The notes under the pieces were generated by a model. It ran no database searches. It had not been told where the DNA came from and worked only from the letters and a program-made list of their open reading frames with translations. A stretch of 64,000 bases of DNA, taken from the NCBI RefSeq assembly GCF_000702545.1, contig NZ_JNIO01000008.1:1054001-1118000 (forward strand), written 5' to 3'. This DNA comes from Selenomonas sp. AB3002. GTDB taxonomy: Bacteria; Bacillota; Negativicutes; Selenomonadales; Selenomonadaceae. How positions within the stretch are numbered: the first letter of the stretch is position 1; each line of letters starts with the position of its first letter. The translations under genes were made by a program, and so were the position numbers. This document shows positions 35,771 through 44,169 of the stretch, piece by piece.

Positions 35771-36598
35771 CTATTTCTTAAAGCCTGATGCGATTGTCAC
35801 TACCAACACTTCTTCGTCTTTCATGGCATTATCGATGGTGGCTGAAACAACATTGTTTACCATTGCGCCCGGTAAAATTTTTTGCAAAGTTCCTATATCT
35901 ATAGTGTTCTCATTGCCAAAGACTGCAAAATAAACATTATGCGCCTGCCTCAAGTCCCTATGTTGCATGTATATTTGTTCGGTGGCTGCTTGAAGGATTT
36001 TCTTCTCGAAACCGTGATGTATAGTTTCTTTAACGATGGCCGCAATTGCAACATCATGTTCCTTGATGCCGCTTCGCAAATCCTCAAGATCTAGCCCGAT
36101 GATACCCATGAAAATATGAGGGGCGAATATAGCTCGCACAATGCAGGAAACTGCGTTGTTTACTTGCCCATTGGAAATCGAATTATATCCTGCGAAATCA
36201 ATGATTGCATTTACTTGCCCTTTTAAGCGGCTAAGTGCCTGCTCCTGCTCATGATTGCGACTTTTGGTATTGCACAGCATTATGGCGATGTAACGAACAT
36301 TATTTTTTACCGCTAAATCCACCATGATTTGTAGGCTCTTTATTTCCTGCTCGTCTTTTAGTTGCGTTGCTATGCAAAGAACATCGGTATGAGAAAGAAC
36401 ATCGCTAAGAATCGGCTCACTCATATCAGTTTCTTCCATTTCAAAATCGCGCTTATCAATGTTCGTGTCAAGAAGCAAATGTCTGATTGAGCGGAGAAAG
36501 GAATTATAATCCCAACAATCACCTAAAGATACCAGCGTAGGCAAAGCTGTATACGACCACCCCTCTCCGTCAATTTTAAGGTTTGTGAGTTTTATCAT
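35771..36598 (-). CDS. FtsZ/tubulin-like protein with degenerate GTP site (protein A)
   Basis: 275 residues. From residue about 80 the order of elements follows FtsZ: HTDVLCIATQ stands where ADMVFIAAGMGGGTGTG would be, but the glycine loop is replaced by LKDEQE. Then NVRYIAIMLCN matches the LTVAVVTKPF strand. GIIGLDLEDLRSGIKEHDVA matches MNVDFADVRTVMSEMGYA, and VYFAVFGNENTIDIGTLQKI, MVNNVVSATIDNAMKDEEVL and VVTIASGF match the C-terminal domain. GTP binding is therefore unlikely. AAGGATG precedes the ATG at 36598. The gene lies 20 bases after the PD-(D/E)XK-like gene. Identification rests on pattern, not on a search. Confidence 0.65.
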   Translation of the reverse strand: MIKLTNLKIDGEGWSYTALPTLVSLGDCWDYNSFLRSIRHLLLDTNIDKRDFEMEETDMSEPILSDVLSHTDVLCIATQLKDEQEIKSLQIMVDLAVKNNVRYIAIMLCNTKSRNHEQEQALSRLKGQVNAIIDFAGYNSISNGQVNNAVSCIVRAIFAPHIFMGIIGLDLEDLRSGIKEHDVAIAAIVKETIHHGFEKKILQAATEQIYMQHRDLRQAHNVYFAVFGNENTIDIGTLQKILPGAMVNNVVSATIDNAMKDEEVLVVTIASGFKK

Positions 36599-36618
36599 GA
36601 AAATCATCCTTTCTAAAA

Positions 36619-37446
36619 TCATTCAAAGCGAGTTGTGCTGTACCAATCAGCGTAGGGCTTCACTAATTCTTCCAATATTTTTCCTGTCAGATTCCATGCT
36701 GATTTCTTATCCGCCCGAAGTACGCTAAAAAAATTATTATCGCCAATAAGATCTGATATAATAATCGGCTCTAGCAAAATGTCTGTTTCCATTGTATCGT
36801 ATGGAATCTTTGCTTTTTCTACCTTATCCCTTATTGAAATCTCATTGAGACTTATATACAGAATCTTTATTTGCGGTTGAGGTTTTGAGGTTTCTAATTC
36901 TCCAAAAACTTCATTTATCATTCTTTTTGCAATTTCTTCTGCATCTTGCCGTTTATCAGCGAAACAGGAGCAATCTGTTTGATTGGATTCGTGACAGTTC
37001 ACCATGTTTTTTATTGTGTATAAATATTTTTTTGTTTCCCGTTTATCGAAACGTTGCTTAATGCCATAATCCACAGTGGCGTATTCTAACGGACTACGCA
37101 ATGCACCAATTCCTCTTTTACATACTCCTAGCATATTTAGGAATTGAATACCATCAAAACTGTCATTGGTTGTCTTGAGCTCTGTCAAATAAACATTAGT
37201 TTTCATATCGGAAAGCAGGTAATCAACACTTGCATACCGGTGTTCACTTTCAGTTTGACTAATCCGCTCTATTGGAAACTCTTTGGCTATGAGTTTTGTC
37301 GGTACACCTATCTTATATGATACTATGTCTGCTACAAAATCGGAAATTAACATATCGACGATAACTTCTGCCTTTATTTTTTGCGTCCGATAATCATTCA
37401 CCGTCCACTTTTTGACCATCTCATAAAATGCTTGATAATCATTCAT
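36619..37446 (-). CDS. Putative PD-(D/E)XK-type nuclease-like protein
   Basis: 275 residues. YASVDYLLSDMKTNVYLTEL continuing KTTNDSF contains the D-x(12)-E-L-K spacing of PD-(D/E)XK nucleases: Asp after a hydrophobic strand, then Glu-Leu-Lys. A Cys/His-containing segment follows (NCHESNQTDCSCFADKR). A later strand KILYISLNEI may complete the fold. GGAGAG precedes the ATG at 37446, which overlaps the stop of the MBL gene by eight bases, so the two are coupled. The protein may be a nuclease of the cassette; the assignment is a motif guess. Confidence 0.5.
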   Translation of the reverse strand: MNDYQAFYEMVKKWTVNDYRTQKIKAEVIVDMLISDFVADIVSYKIGVPTKLIAKEFPIERISQTESEHRYASVDYLLSDMKTNVYLTELKTTNDSFDGIQFLNMLGVCKRGIGALRSPLEYATVDYGIKQRFDKRETKKYLYTIKNMVNCHESNQTDCSCFADKRQDAEEIAKRMINEVFGELETSKPQPQIKILYISLNEISIRDKVEKAKIPYDTMETDILLEPIIISDLIGDNNFFSVLRADKKSAWNLTGKILEELVKPYADWYSTTRFE

Positions 37447-39061
37447 ACCAAATCTCTCCTCCCCCAACATCAATAGTATCCCCGTCCTGCGGGAAAATCA
37501 TCATATCCCTGTATTTATCTTCGACATCAAGCTCCTTGAATCCTGCCGGATTTTCCGTGTGGAAAGGTACAATATATTTCCGTGGAGCAATATCTTTGAT
37601 AAACTTCGCCAAGGTTGCTCTGTCAGCATGGCCTGTCGAGTGGATATATTTCACCTCATCACCGAATCGATTGACGAAGGTTGCCAAGCCCTCATCGTAA
37701 GCAGGATGTTTGGGGTTCAAATAGCCTTGCCACATGGAGTAAATCAAATGCGGCTTATAATCGCTCATATAACAGCCATATCTGTCGTACAATGAATACG
37801 CATCTTCTTTTTTTCGATTTAAGAGAGAGCCCAGCAACACCACACCTTCCTTTGGGTGTGCTCGTTTCAATTCGTCGATTCCCTTGATTGGCGGCAAATC
37901 GTAAAGACCTGTATATGCACCTGCCATATCAGAAAAAGTCTTTAGCATTTCCATGATATACGGACTGCCGTAAATGGGCAGATGGTTTGCTTGCGCCACT
38001 CGGCAAATAGATGTGAGGCTGTCAAAATTAGTGGAAGAGCATACGACGAAAATCTGTCGATGGTCTCTCATAAAATCCATAGCTTCTTTTTTTACGTTCC
38101 ATTCGGTTAAAAGATGCTCCGACGAGCGAGTAATCATCGTACCTTCGATCAGGAGTACATCAACTTCTTTGTGATAACTGTCGTGAATCAGTCCCGGGAT
38201 AATATTAAGGCTTTTGCTCATATAGCCCGTGCTTCTAAAATCACCACTGTGAAGAATAGTATGCCCTGCGCCCTCAAAAAGGAACATATTAGCATGATAG
38301 GCCGAGTGGTCAACAAAGAAGGTGTGCACGCTAATATCGCCTATTCGTAAGGTTTCTCCTGCCGTAAATGGGTGAATACGGCCATTATGATTGGCAAGCA
38401 GCTCCTGCATAACCTTATTGCCGGTATGCTCATGGAGTTTCCGTAAAATCGTCAACATGGCCGAATCCATGTAGATGGGAACATCAGAGGGTATTTTATC
38501 CATCAATCCCGTATGGTCGCCATGATAATGGGTGAAGAACACGGCATCAATGTGGGAGCGAAAAGGCCGGAATAGTTCTTTGACAATCTCATCATCGCTT
38601 AACGATCCATGACTCCCTGGCAGTTGACTACCAAGGTCTACCACGATATTCGTTTCCCCCATATTAATTTCGGTGATGCTGCCTCCAATCTGTTTTGTTC
38701 CCCGATGAATGGTAATATGCACACGCTTTTTATACCATTCGTTGCGCTCTTCCATTCCGCGAAAGCCGAGAAAATCACGGAATTTCCATGGTGGTGGCGG
38801 ATTGTCATGTTCTTCGTTGCACTCAGCACCTACTTCCAAAATATCTCGCAAGGTGGGAAATGGCGAATCGGTCTCTGCCCATGCTTTTACCTCACGCAGT
38901 ACATCCGCCTCGTCTTCTCCGCATCGCTTGGCTGCCCAACGAGCCAAATCGGCAACTAATGCATCATCATCGACATCCAAAGACACATTCCGTGCGGCAT
39001 CCACCATGTCATCATTCAATTCCCTAATCGACTTAATAAGTTCAATGGCTTTCATTTTCAT
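37439..39061 (-). CDS. RNase J/beta-CASP-like metallo-beta-lactamase protein
   Basis: 540 residues. The first 110 are a helical extension with no MBL character. Then IHRGTKQIGGSITEIN starts the MBL fold, with FFTHYHGDHTGLMDKI as metal motif, HSGDFRSTGYM and, near the C-terminus, IHSTGHADRATLAKFIKDIA followed by KYIVPFHTE. The last two are the beta-CASP and post-CASP motifs of RNase J-type ribonucleases. It probably cuts RNA. The distance to the wHTH-like gene upstream is four bases, and it overlaps the next gene, so it is central to the operon. The N-terminal extension is unusual for RNase J. Confidence 0.75.
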   Translation of the reverse strand: MKMKAIELIKSIRELNDDMVDAARNVSLDVDDDALVADLARWAAKRCGEDEADVLREVKAWAETDSPFPTLRDILEVGAECNEEHDNPPPPWKFRDFLGFRGMEERNEWYKKRVHITIHRGTKQIGGSITEINMGETNIVVDLGSQLPGSHGSLSDDEIVKELFRPFRSHIDAVFFTHYHGDHTGLMDKIPSDVPIYMDSAMLTILRKLHEHTGNKVMQELLANHNGRIHPFTAGETLRIGDISVHTFFVDHSAYHANMFLFEGAGHTILHSGDFRSTGYMSKSLNIIPGLIHDSYHKEVDVLLIEGTMITRSSEHLLTEWNVKKEAMDFMRDHRQIFVVCSSTNFDSLTSICRVAQANHLPIYGSPYIMEMLKTFSDMAGAYTGLYDLPPIKGIDELKRAHPKEGVVLLGSLLNRKKEDAYSLYDRYGCYMSDYKPHLIYSMWQGYLNPKHPAYDEGLATFVNRFGDEVKYIHSTGHADRATLAKFIKDIAPRKYIVPFHTENPAGFKELDVEDKYRDMMIFPQDGDTIDVGGGEIWYE

Positions 39062-39065
39062 CTAC

Positions 39066-40946
39066 CTATTCCCACACATAACGCTTGTCCTTGGCATGGT
39101 ACACCAATTCCTTTTCGGGAAATGCCCGGCGCAAAATACTCAAATCCCGCACAAAAGTGCGTCTTGGCAGGGGCGCTCCGTTCAGCTTATCAGCGATGCC
39201 GCGGCTCAGATAACCGCAATCATGCAAAAACCTGATATACGCTAACAAGCGAGTTTTTCTGGACTGAACCAAAAGTGGTTCTACATCTGTTTCCTCACGG
39301 TATCTTTCCATTACATTCTCTATTTCATATCGGCCATCTCGTGGTCTATATGATATGGTCGGCTCAAATTTACGAAGTAGCTTCATGTCCCGTCCCAACA
39401 TAGAGGGCAGAGGATACACACTGCAACAGATTTCATTCCCCAAAAGCATGGAATCATAGGCTGCAAGCAGCCTGAGTGTGCGGGTTAAATCTCCTTTCCC
39501 CTCATATTCCACATTTTCAAGGTTCGCAAACGGCGAATTTTCTATCTCATACCCGGGCTTTCCCCAACAGCGCCCTTCCCATAAATCCTCTATCCTGTTT
39601 AATTCCTCCATTGCTTGAAAATGTTCTGCCGACCAGTGGTGGCCCAGCCATTGCAGATTATGCCCCAAAAGGTGGCTTTGCACCCGTGGCGATAGCTTTT
39701 GCTCCTCCGGAAAGAGATATGCGTCATCCGTAAGACAATACACCTTGCTAAGTTCTTCCTCGATTTCTTCCGTCCAAGGCCGTGAAGCCAAAGCCCATAA
39801 GCCTCTTCCGACCAGATCAGCTTCACTCGTTACGGTCAAAGCCCATCTTACAAAGTGGTCAAGCATATACCAACGGTTTTCCACTTCTTTGCTGGCAGAA
39901 GCTGAAAGCATTTCACCTACGTCCGAACCGCAAAACTCACTGAAGCAATTCGGTGATATACCTGCGAATTCTTCCAGACTGTAAAACCGCTCTATATTCT
40001 CCTCCTCACGGAATCCCCATCTCCTCAGTATAACTGCCCACAGAGGCGCAAAAGGATTTTTCTCATAGCCTTCCGTGAGTTTTGCCGTGACAGGAATCTT
40101 CAAATACTTGCACAAAGCCCAAAAGGGATTTTTTTGTTTTTGTGGGAAAAGGCCATCGAAATTCTTGTCTATAATTCCCCTCCAGTACTCAATATGCAAA
40201 TCCTTGGGACATCGGGAAAAGGCGCGTAATCTTCTGTAGCCCTTGGTATTGCTCTCAGGGGGAATATATGCGTCGTCTGCTGCCAAAAGGAGATAAGTTA
40301 TTGCTTGTTCAGTTACAATTCCCGGAATATCCAGACCGAAATCTGTCCAATCCTTGCCACTGGGGGCAAATTTTACCGTGCCTTCGCCCACACAGAAATT
40401 TTCACTGATGGTCACCCTGCAACTCTCGATGTTCTCTACCTCCAAGGATATGTCGAAGTCTGTGAAGTTTATATTCACAGGAATCTGAAACAGTTCTGCC
40501 TGAACATCTACGCTCCCGTCTGCCATTCGCTTCAATTCCCAGCCGATAGGCGCGGTAACGGTCTTTACGATGTTTTCCTTGTAAGAGAGTTCAACATTTA
40601 TCGAAAAATAAGCAATCTTGCCTTGCAGACGGCAACCGGATGCAGAGCGAATGCTGTCCATTCGCTCTAAATGATGTATCTTCTCAAAGCAACGGTGCGT
40701 GGGACACCATACCAGCCGCTGATGCGCTTCGGTATGAAAGTATGACCAGCCAAAGTCTTGATAAGCCGGATTCATATAGCAAGCATTCAGCCCTGTGGGA
40801 TGGCTATACGCTCCTTCCCGCTTGACCCAGTAAACATCCGCCACGATAACGACAGGAGAGTCTGCCTCCTCTGTTACTTCTCTCCATGCGGCGATTGTCA
40901 TATCGTACAGGTAGATCTTTTTGCTTTCCGGCGCAGTTCTTGCCAT
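39066..40946 (-). CDS. Large unknown protein with C-terminal winged-helix-like end
   Basis: 626 residues. No known enzyme motif is apparent. The last 65 residues (LLAYIRFLHDCGYLSRGIAD, then KLNGAPLPRRTFVRDLSILR and VYHAKDKRYVWE) look like a winged helix in the manner of DeoR/WYL regulators, where a recognition helix with RTFxRDL is usual, but at the C-terminus instead of the N-terminus. The N-terminal third is beta-rich, with several Trp and Cys. GGGAGGGG precedes the ATG at 40946; the longer frame has no site. It is the first gene of the minus-strand cassette and may regulate it or act as its sensor. Confidence 0.6.
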   Translation of the reverse strand: MARTAPESKKIYLYDMTIAAWREVTEEADSPVVIVADVYWVKREGAYSHPTGLNACYMNPAYQDFGWSYFHTEAHQRLVWCPTHRCFEKIHHLERMDSIRSASGCRLQGKIAYFSINVELSYKENIVKTVTAPIGWELKRMADGSVDVQAELFQIPVNINFTDFDISLEVENIESCRVTISENFCVGEGTVKFAPSGKDWTDFGLDIPGIVTEQAITYLLLAADDAYIPPESNTKGYRRLRAFSRCPKDLHIEYWRGIIDKNFDGLFPQKQKNPFWALCKYLKIPVTAKLTEGYEKNPFAPLWAVILRRWGFREEENIERFYSLEEFAGISPNCFSEFCGSDVGEMLSASASKEVENRWYMLDHFVRWALTVTSEADLVGRGLWALASRPWTEEIEEELSKVYCLTDDAYLFPEEQKLSPRVQSHLLGHNLQWLGHHWSAEHFQAMEELNRIEDLWEGRCWGKPGYEIENSPFANLENVEYEGKGDLTRTLRLLAAYDSMLLGNEICCSVYPLPSMLGRDMKLLRKFEPTISYRPRDGRYEIENVMERYREETDVEPLLVQSRKTRLLAYIRFLHDCGYLSRGIADKLNGAPLPRRTFVRDLSILRRAFPEKELVYHAKDKRYVWE

Positions 40947-41016
40947 ACATTTCCCCTCCCCTGACGAAACAGATTTATTTTTTTGCCTATTATACCACAA
41001 AAGAAACGACATCAGA

Positions 41017-41040
41017 GTGGCTCACATGTTTTTGAGCCAC
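41017..41040. promoter_or_regulatory. Inverted repeat between the FtsZ-like cassette and the ADP-ribosylglycohydrolase gene
   Basis: GTGGCTCA at 41017-41024 and TGAGCCAC at 41033-41040 are perfect 8-base arms around CATGTTTT. ACATGT recurs nine bases further on. Being the only symmetric element between the divergent genes, it is a likely operator for both. Confidence 0.5.
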
Positions 41041-41101
41041 CCACATGTCGCATGGTTCGTGATATACTCTATTCAGGCTATTTTTTGAGGAGGCGTGAAT
41101 A

Positions 41102-42277
41102 TTGGATTTGGAATTGATAAAAGCCATGATTGTCGGCCACGCCATTGGCGATGCCCTTGGCGTCCCCGTGGAATTTATGTCACGGGAGGAAATTGCCCAT
41201 GACCCTGTTGCTGAGATGAGAGGCTACGGCACACATCACCAGCCCCCCGGCACCTGGTCTGATGACACCAGCATGACGCTATGCCTATTGGAAAGCATCG
41301 TCCGCCTGGGGCGCATCGACTGCAAAGACATCATGGACAATTTTGTGAGCTGGCTAAGAAGGGCAGAATTTACTGCCACGGGAATCACCTTCGATGTTGG
41401 CATAGCGTCTCAAGCGGCCATTCAGCGTTATGAACAAGGCACTCCGCCCCTTGCTTGCGGTGGCAGCGGAGAGTACGACAACGGCAACGGTTCGCTCATG
41501 CGTATTGCTCCCCTTGCCATTTACCTTTGGCAGCACAATATTTCCACCGTGAAAGACGTTTTGAAGGAGGCACACCATATCTCGCGCCTTACCCACGCCC
41601 ACCCACGAAGCCAGATGGCTTGCGGCATCTACACGCTGATTGCCATGAACTTGCTCATAGGTCAGCCGCTCTTAAAGGCAATAGAAAAAGGCCTGTCAGA
41701 GGCTCATGCCTTCTATGAAAGGGAAAGCGAGTTTGCCAGGGAAGTGCCCCACTACAGAAGGCTTTGGAATTTTGGCAGTTTCGCTGGCCTTACAAAAGCT
41801 GACATCAGCAGCAGTGGCTATGTGGTTGACACATTGGAAGCCAGCCTTTGGTGTCTTACGAATACGAAAAATTATCGTGAGGCGGTTCTCGCCGCCGTCA
41901 CTCTCGGTAATGATACGGATACAATAGGTGCGATTGTTGGAGGTCTCGCAGGTCTGGCATACGGCTGGGAAGATATTCCGCAAGAGTGGAAGAATTCACT
42001 CATTAAGCTGGATTATATGGAAGAATTGTGTCAAAAAATGATGCATTGCCAGCAGTCAATGCTCAGCCTGAACCGTCAGGCTCGAATTCATGCGCTGCTG
42101 ATAGCACTGCGCCCAAACCGTCAGTGCTGCCAGCAGGCAGAACAGCAAGCCGCCCAGCACCGCATACCTGGTTCCCCAGGCTTCGATGAAGCGGCCGCTG
42201 ACCGTAGTCCCCAGTACACATCCCAGATTGGCTGCCGTCAGGAACAGGCCATTGGCAAAATCCGGAGAATCGCGTAG
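41102..42277 (+). CDS. ADP-ribosylglycohydrolase (DraG/ARH family) with a foreign C-terminal tail
   Basis: 391 residues. Residues 1-315 are a full ARH protein: AMIVGHAIGDALGVPVEF, GTWSDDTSMTL with the first metal ligands, THAHPRSQMACGIY, and TLGNDTDTIGAIVGGLAG with the second ligands. The family removes ADP-ribose from proteins, nucleic acids or small molecules. GGAGG lies eight bases before the TTG start. From about residue 320 (after QKMMHCQ) the sequence turns into low-complexity Gln/Arg/Ala text that is the antisense reading of an MFS gene remnant at 42056-42290. The native stop has been lost by a deletion join, so about 70 residues are not part of the family. Activity may persist. Confidence 0.85.
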   Translation: MDLELIKAMIVGHAIGDALGVPVEFMSREEIAHDPVAEMRGYGTHHQPPGTWSDDTSMTLCLLESIVRLGRIDCKDIMDNFVSWLRRAEFTATGITFDVGIASQAAIQRYEQGTPPLACGGSGEYDNGNGSLMRIAPLAIYLWQHNISTVKDVLKEAHHISRLTHAHPRSQMACGIYTLIAMNLLIGQPLLKAIEKGLSEAHAFYERESEFAREVPHYRRLWNFGSFAGLTKADISSSGYVVDTLEASLWCLTNTKNYREAVLAAVTLGNDTDTIGAIVGGLAGLAYGWEDIPQEWKNSLIKLDYMEELCQKMMHCQQSMLSLNRQARIHALLIALRPNRQCCQQAEQQAAQHRIPGSPGFDEAAADRSPQYTSQIGCRQEQAIGKIRRIA

Positions 42278-42290
42278 AACATTGGCTGGC
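42056..42290 (-). pseudogene. C-terminal remnant of an MFS transporter
   Basis: The reverse strand reads PDFANGLFLTAANLGCVLGT and then VSGRFIEAWGTRYAVLGGLL with a further hydrophobic run and a stop. The ANxLxxTAxNLG helix followed by G-x3-G and a short charged loop is the typical ending of DHA1-type MFS exporters. Only the last 65 residues or so remain, overlapping the extended end of the ADP-ribosylglycohydrolase gene. Confidence 0.6.
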
Positions 42291-42342
42291 CTCCTTCTCC
42301 AATAAACTCGATGAAAAAGAAATGGAGGAACTCCTGAGTCCC

Positions 42343-42367
42343 AGCCCACCGTCCCTGGTGGGCTTTT
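42343..42367 (+). terminator. Intrinsic terminator after the ADP-ribosylglycohydrolase region
   Basis: GCCCACC and GGTGGGC form a 7-base stem around GTCCCT, followed by TTTTT. A short plus-strand frame just before it (WLASFSNKLDEKEMEELLS) may be the tail of a BlaI-type regulator that once ended here; that is uncertain. Confidence 0.65.
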
Positions 42368-42430
42368 TCATCTTATAACGATGCACCCCCTATACTCGAT
42401 TAACGATGAACCCCCTTGCACCCCCTCGTT

Positions 42431-42446
42431 ATCGTTAAGCGAGTAT
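42431..42446. repeat. Dispersed 16-base repeat, copy 2
   Basis: Second copy of ATCGTTAAGCGAGTAT, identical to 31473-31488 and in the same orientation, here followed by GCCTCTGAAGCC. A related sequence CGATTAACGATGAACCCCC lies just upstream. Confidence 0.5.
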
Positions 42447-42485
42447 GCCTCTGAAGCCGCACGGGACAGTGCTTCGGCAAAAAGA

Positions 42486-42511
42486 GGAGGGGGTGCATCT
42501 GCACCCCCTCC
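42486..42511. terminator. Very stable hairpin in gene debris
   Basis: GGAGGGGGTGCA and TGCACCCCCTCC form a perfect 12-base stem with a 2-base loop. There is no T-run on either side. It may be a relic of a terminator or the end of a mobile element. The motif TGCACCCCC recurs several times within 42380-42425. Confidence 0.4.
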
Positions 42512-42646
42512 GTGTCCAATTTTAGTTTACCACTTCACCTCAAAGTATGTAGCCGCAGGTCTCGCTTCGTGGACCTCTGCAACGTACTATCTGTAGCGAG
42601 AAAGTTCAGCTAACCCGCAATTCCTTGTCCTGCAAGTGATCTCCTT

Positions 42647-42755
42647 TTACTCCAGCTTGAAATCGTAGTGCTTGGAATAATCCTCCTGGATGTTCAAGCG
42701 AAGCGTCCTGTTCGCCAGGTCGTAAACCGCTGTGTGCCACGTCTCTATTTTGTCG
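42647..42755 (-). pseudogene. C-terminal remnant of a C45/linear-amide hydrolase-like protein
   Basis: The reverse strand reads IETWHTAVYDLANRTLRLNI and QEDYSKHYDFKLE before TAA. The W-x-T-x-Y-D-L-x-N-x-T-L end is typical of self-cleaving acyltransferase/amide hydrolase proteins of the C45 or choloylglycine-hydrolase type. The rest of the gene is absent. No other feature is visible between it and gltS. Confidence 0.45.
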
Positions 42756-42867
42756 GAATATTAGGAATATTATATTTAAAATATCCCTGAATTGTCATTC
42801 GCCGCAAAGCCTCGATTTTCCTTCCAGTATAAAAAATTCGCAAAGAATATCATCGTAATTCTTTCCG

Positions 42868-44109
42868 TCAGCCTGCGAAGCCCTGCACGAAGAACTTGAT
42901 GAAAGCGATGGTCTGCGGCTGATAGATGATATCCACCAGGAAGGCGCCGACAATCGGGACGATCATGAAGGCCTTTCTGGACATGCCGTACTTGTCCTTG
43001 ACCACCGTCATGTTCACGATCGCGGAGGGCACAGCACCGAGGCCATGGCCCAGAAGGCCCGCGCACATGACTGCTGCGTCGTAGTTCTTTCCGAGGATCG
43101 GGAAAACGACGAAGATGGAAAGGAGCACCAGCACTACCACCTGCGCGGCCACGATGATAATAACCGGTCCGATCAGGTCAAGCAGCTGATACAGGTTCAG
43201 GCTCATCAGCGCCATGGAAAGATACAGGTTCAGCATGACATCGCCAGTGCCGTCCACCAGCGGGAATCTGAAATGATACCAGTGGAACTGCTCGTTCAGG
43301 TTGCGGACAAGCATAGCGACGAACATTGCGCCGACATAGGACGGGAAGCTCATTCCAATCAGCTTGCCGAGCCAGCCGGAGATCTCGGCTCCAAGCGCCA
43401 TGCAGAACAGGATCGCGGTCACGTTCTTCAGGACATCCAGGTTGGTGAGCTTCTCGCCGTGTCCTGCGTTGATTTCTTCGGCGGAAGTGTCCAGGGTCTC
43501 GGAGTTGTCCGGGGTCAGGTGGTTCTTCTCGATCAGCATGCGGGCCACCGGGCCGCCCACCAAGATGCCGAAGATCAGGCCGAAGGTCGCAGCTGCTGCG
43601 CCAACGGTGATACCTGCCGGATAGCCCATCTCTGTAAAGGTGGAACCGTAGGAGCCTGCCGCTCCGTGTCCGCCAATCATGGAGATAGCACCTGCCAGAA
43701 GCGCGTAGGGATACTCAAGGCCTGTGACATTGGCGAGGCCGATGCTGATGCAGTTCTGGATGATGGAGACGATGCCGGCGATCAGCCAGTAGACGATCAG
43801 CAGGATACCGCCCTTCTTCAGAAGGGAAAGGGACGCGCCCAGGCCAACGGTGGTGAAGAACGCCACCATGAACGGACTCTGGAATGTCATGTCGAACTTG
43901 AACGCGAACGCGCCGCTCTGATGTCCGGCAAAGGAGATGAACATGAACAGGAAGCCGCCCAACACAGGAGCCGGAATGCAGTACTTCGTGAAGAAGCTCA
44001 CCTTCTTCCGGATCCAGAAACCGATCAGGAGCAGGATGGCGGCAAACGCCGTCGTCATGACCATCGTACAGCTGATATTCAATGTACCTTCAACAGTTTC
44101 AAAAGACAT
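42868..44109 (-). CDS. gltS: Sodium/glutamate symporter, GltS family
   Basis: 413 residues and about 11 helices, the usual GltS length. Family blocks include CIPAPVLGGFLFMF, FFTTVGLGASLSLLKKGG, AGAISMIGGHGAAGSYGSTF and, near the end, GLLGHGLGAVPSAIVNM. The two GGHG/GHGLGA pore loops are the re-entrant motifs of the family. It imports glutamate with sodium. GGGGGGG precedes the ATG. The coding DNA is richer in GC at third positions than its neighbours, which together with the surrounding debris suggests acquisition from another genome. The gene stands alone. Confidence 0.92.
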   Translation of the reverse strand: MSFETVEGTLNISCTMVMTTAFAAILLLIGFWIRKKVSFFTKYCIPAPVLGGFLFMFISFAGHQSGAFAFKFDMTFQSPFMVAFFTTVGLGASLSLLKKGGILLIVYWLIAGIVSIIQNCISIGLANVTGLEYPYALLAGAISMIGGHGAAGSYGSTFTEMGYPAGITVGAAAATFGLIFGILVGGPVARMLIEKNHLTPDNSETLDTSAEEINAGHGEKLTNLDVLKNVTAILFCMALGAEISGWLGKLIGMSFPSYVGAMFVAMLVRNLNEQFHWYHFRFPLVDGTGDVMLNLYLSMALMSLNLYQLLDLIGPVIIIVAAQVVVLVLLSIFVVFPILGKNYDAAVMCAGLLGHGLGAVPSAIVNMTVVKDKYGMSRKAFMIVPIVGAFLVDIIYQPQTIAFIKFFVQGFAG

Positions 44110-44169
44110 AAGTCCCCCCCTTTCTTACAGGAGCGGTCTCGTGAAACTCGCAATTCGCGATATCGCACA

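Noticed and set aside
42380-42512. Repeated TGCACCCCC/AACGAT motifs taken at first for a CRISPR-like or iteron array
   Set aside because: Spacing is irregular and only a few imperfect copies exist; better explained as decayed sequence around a hairpin.
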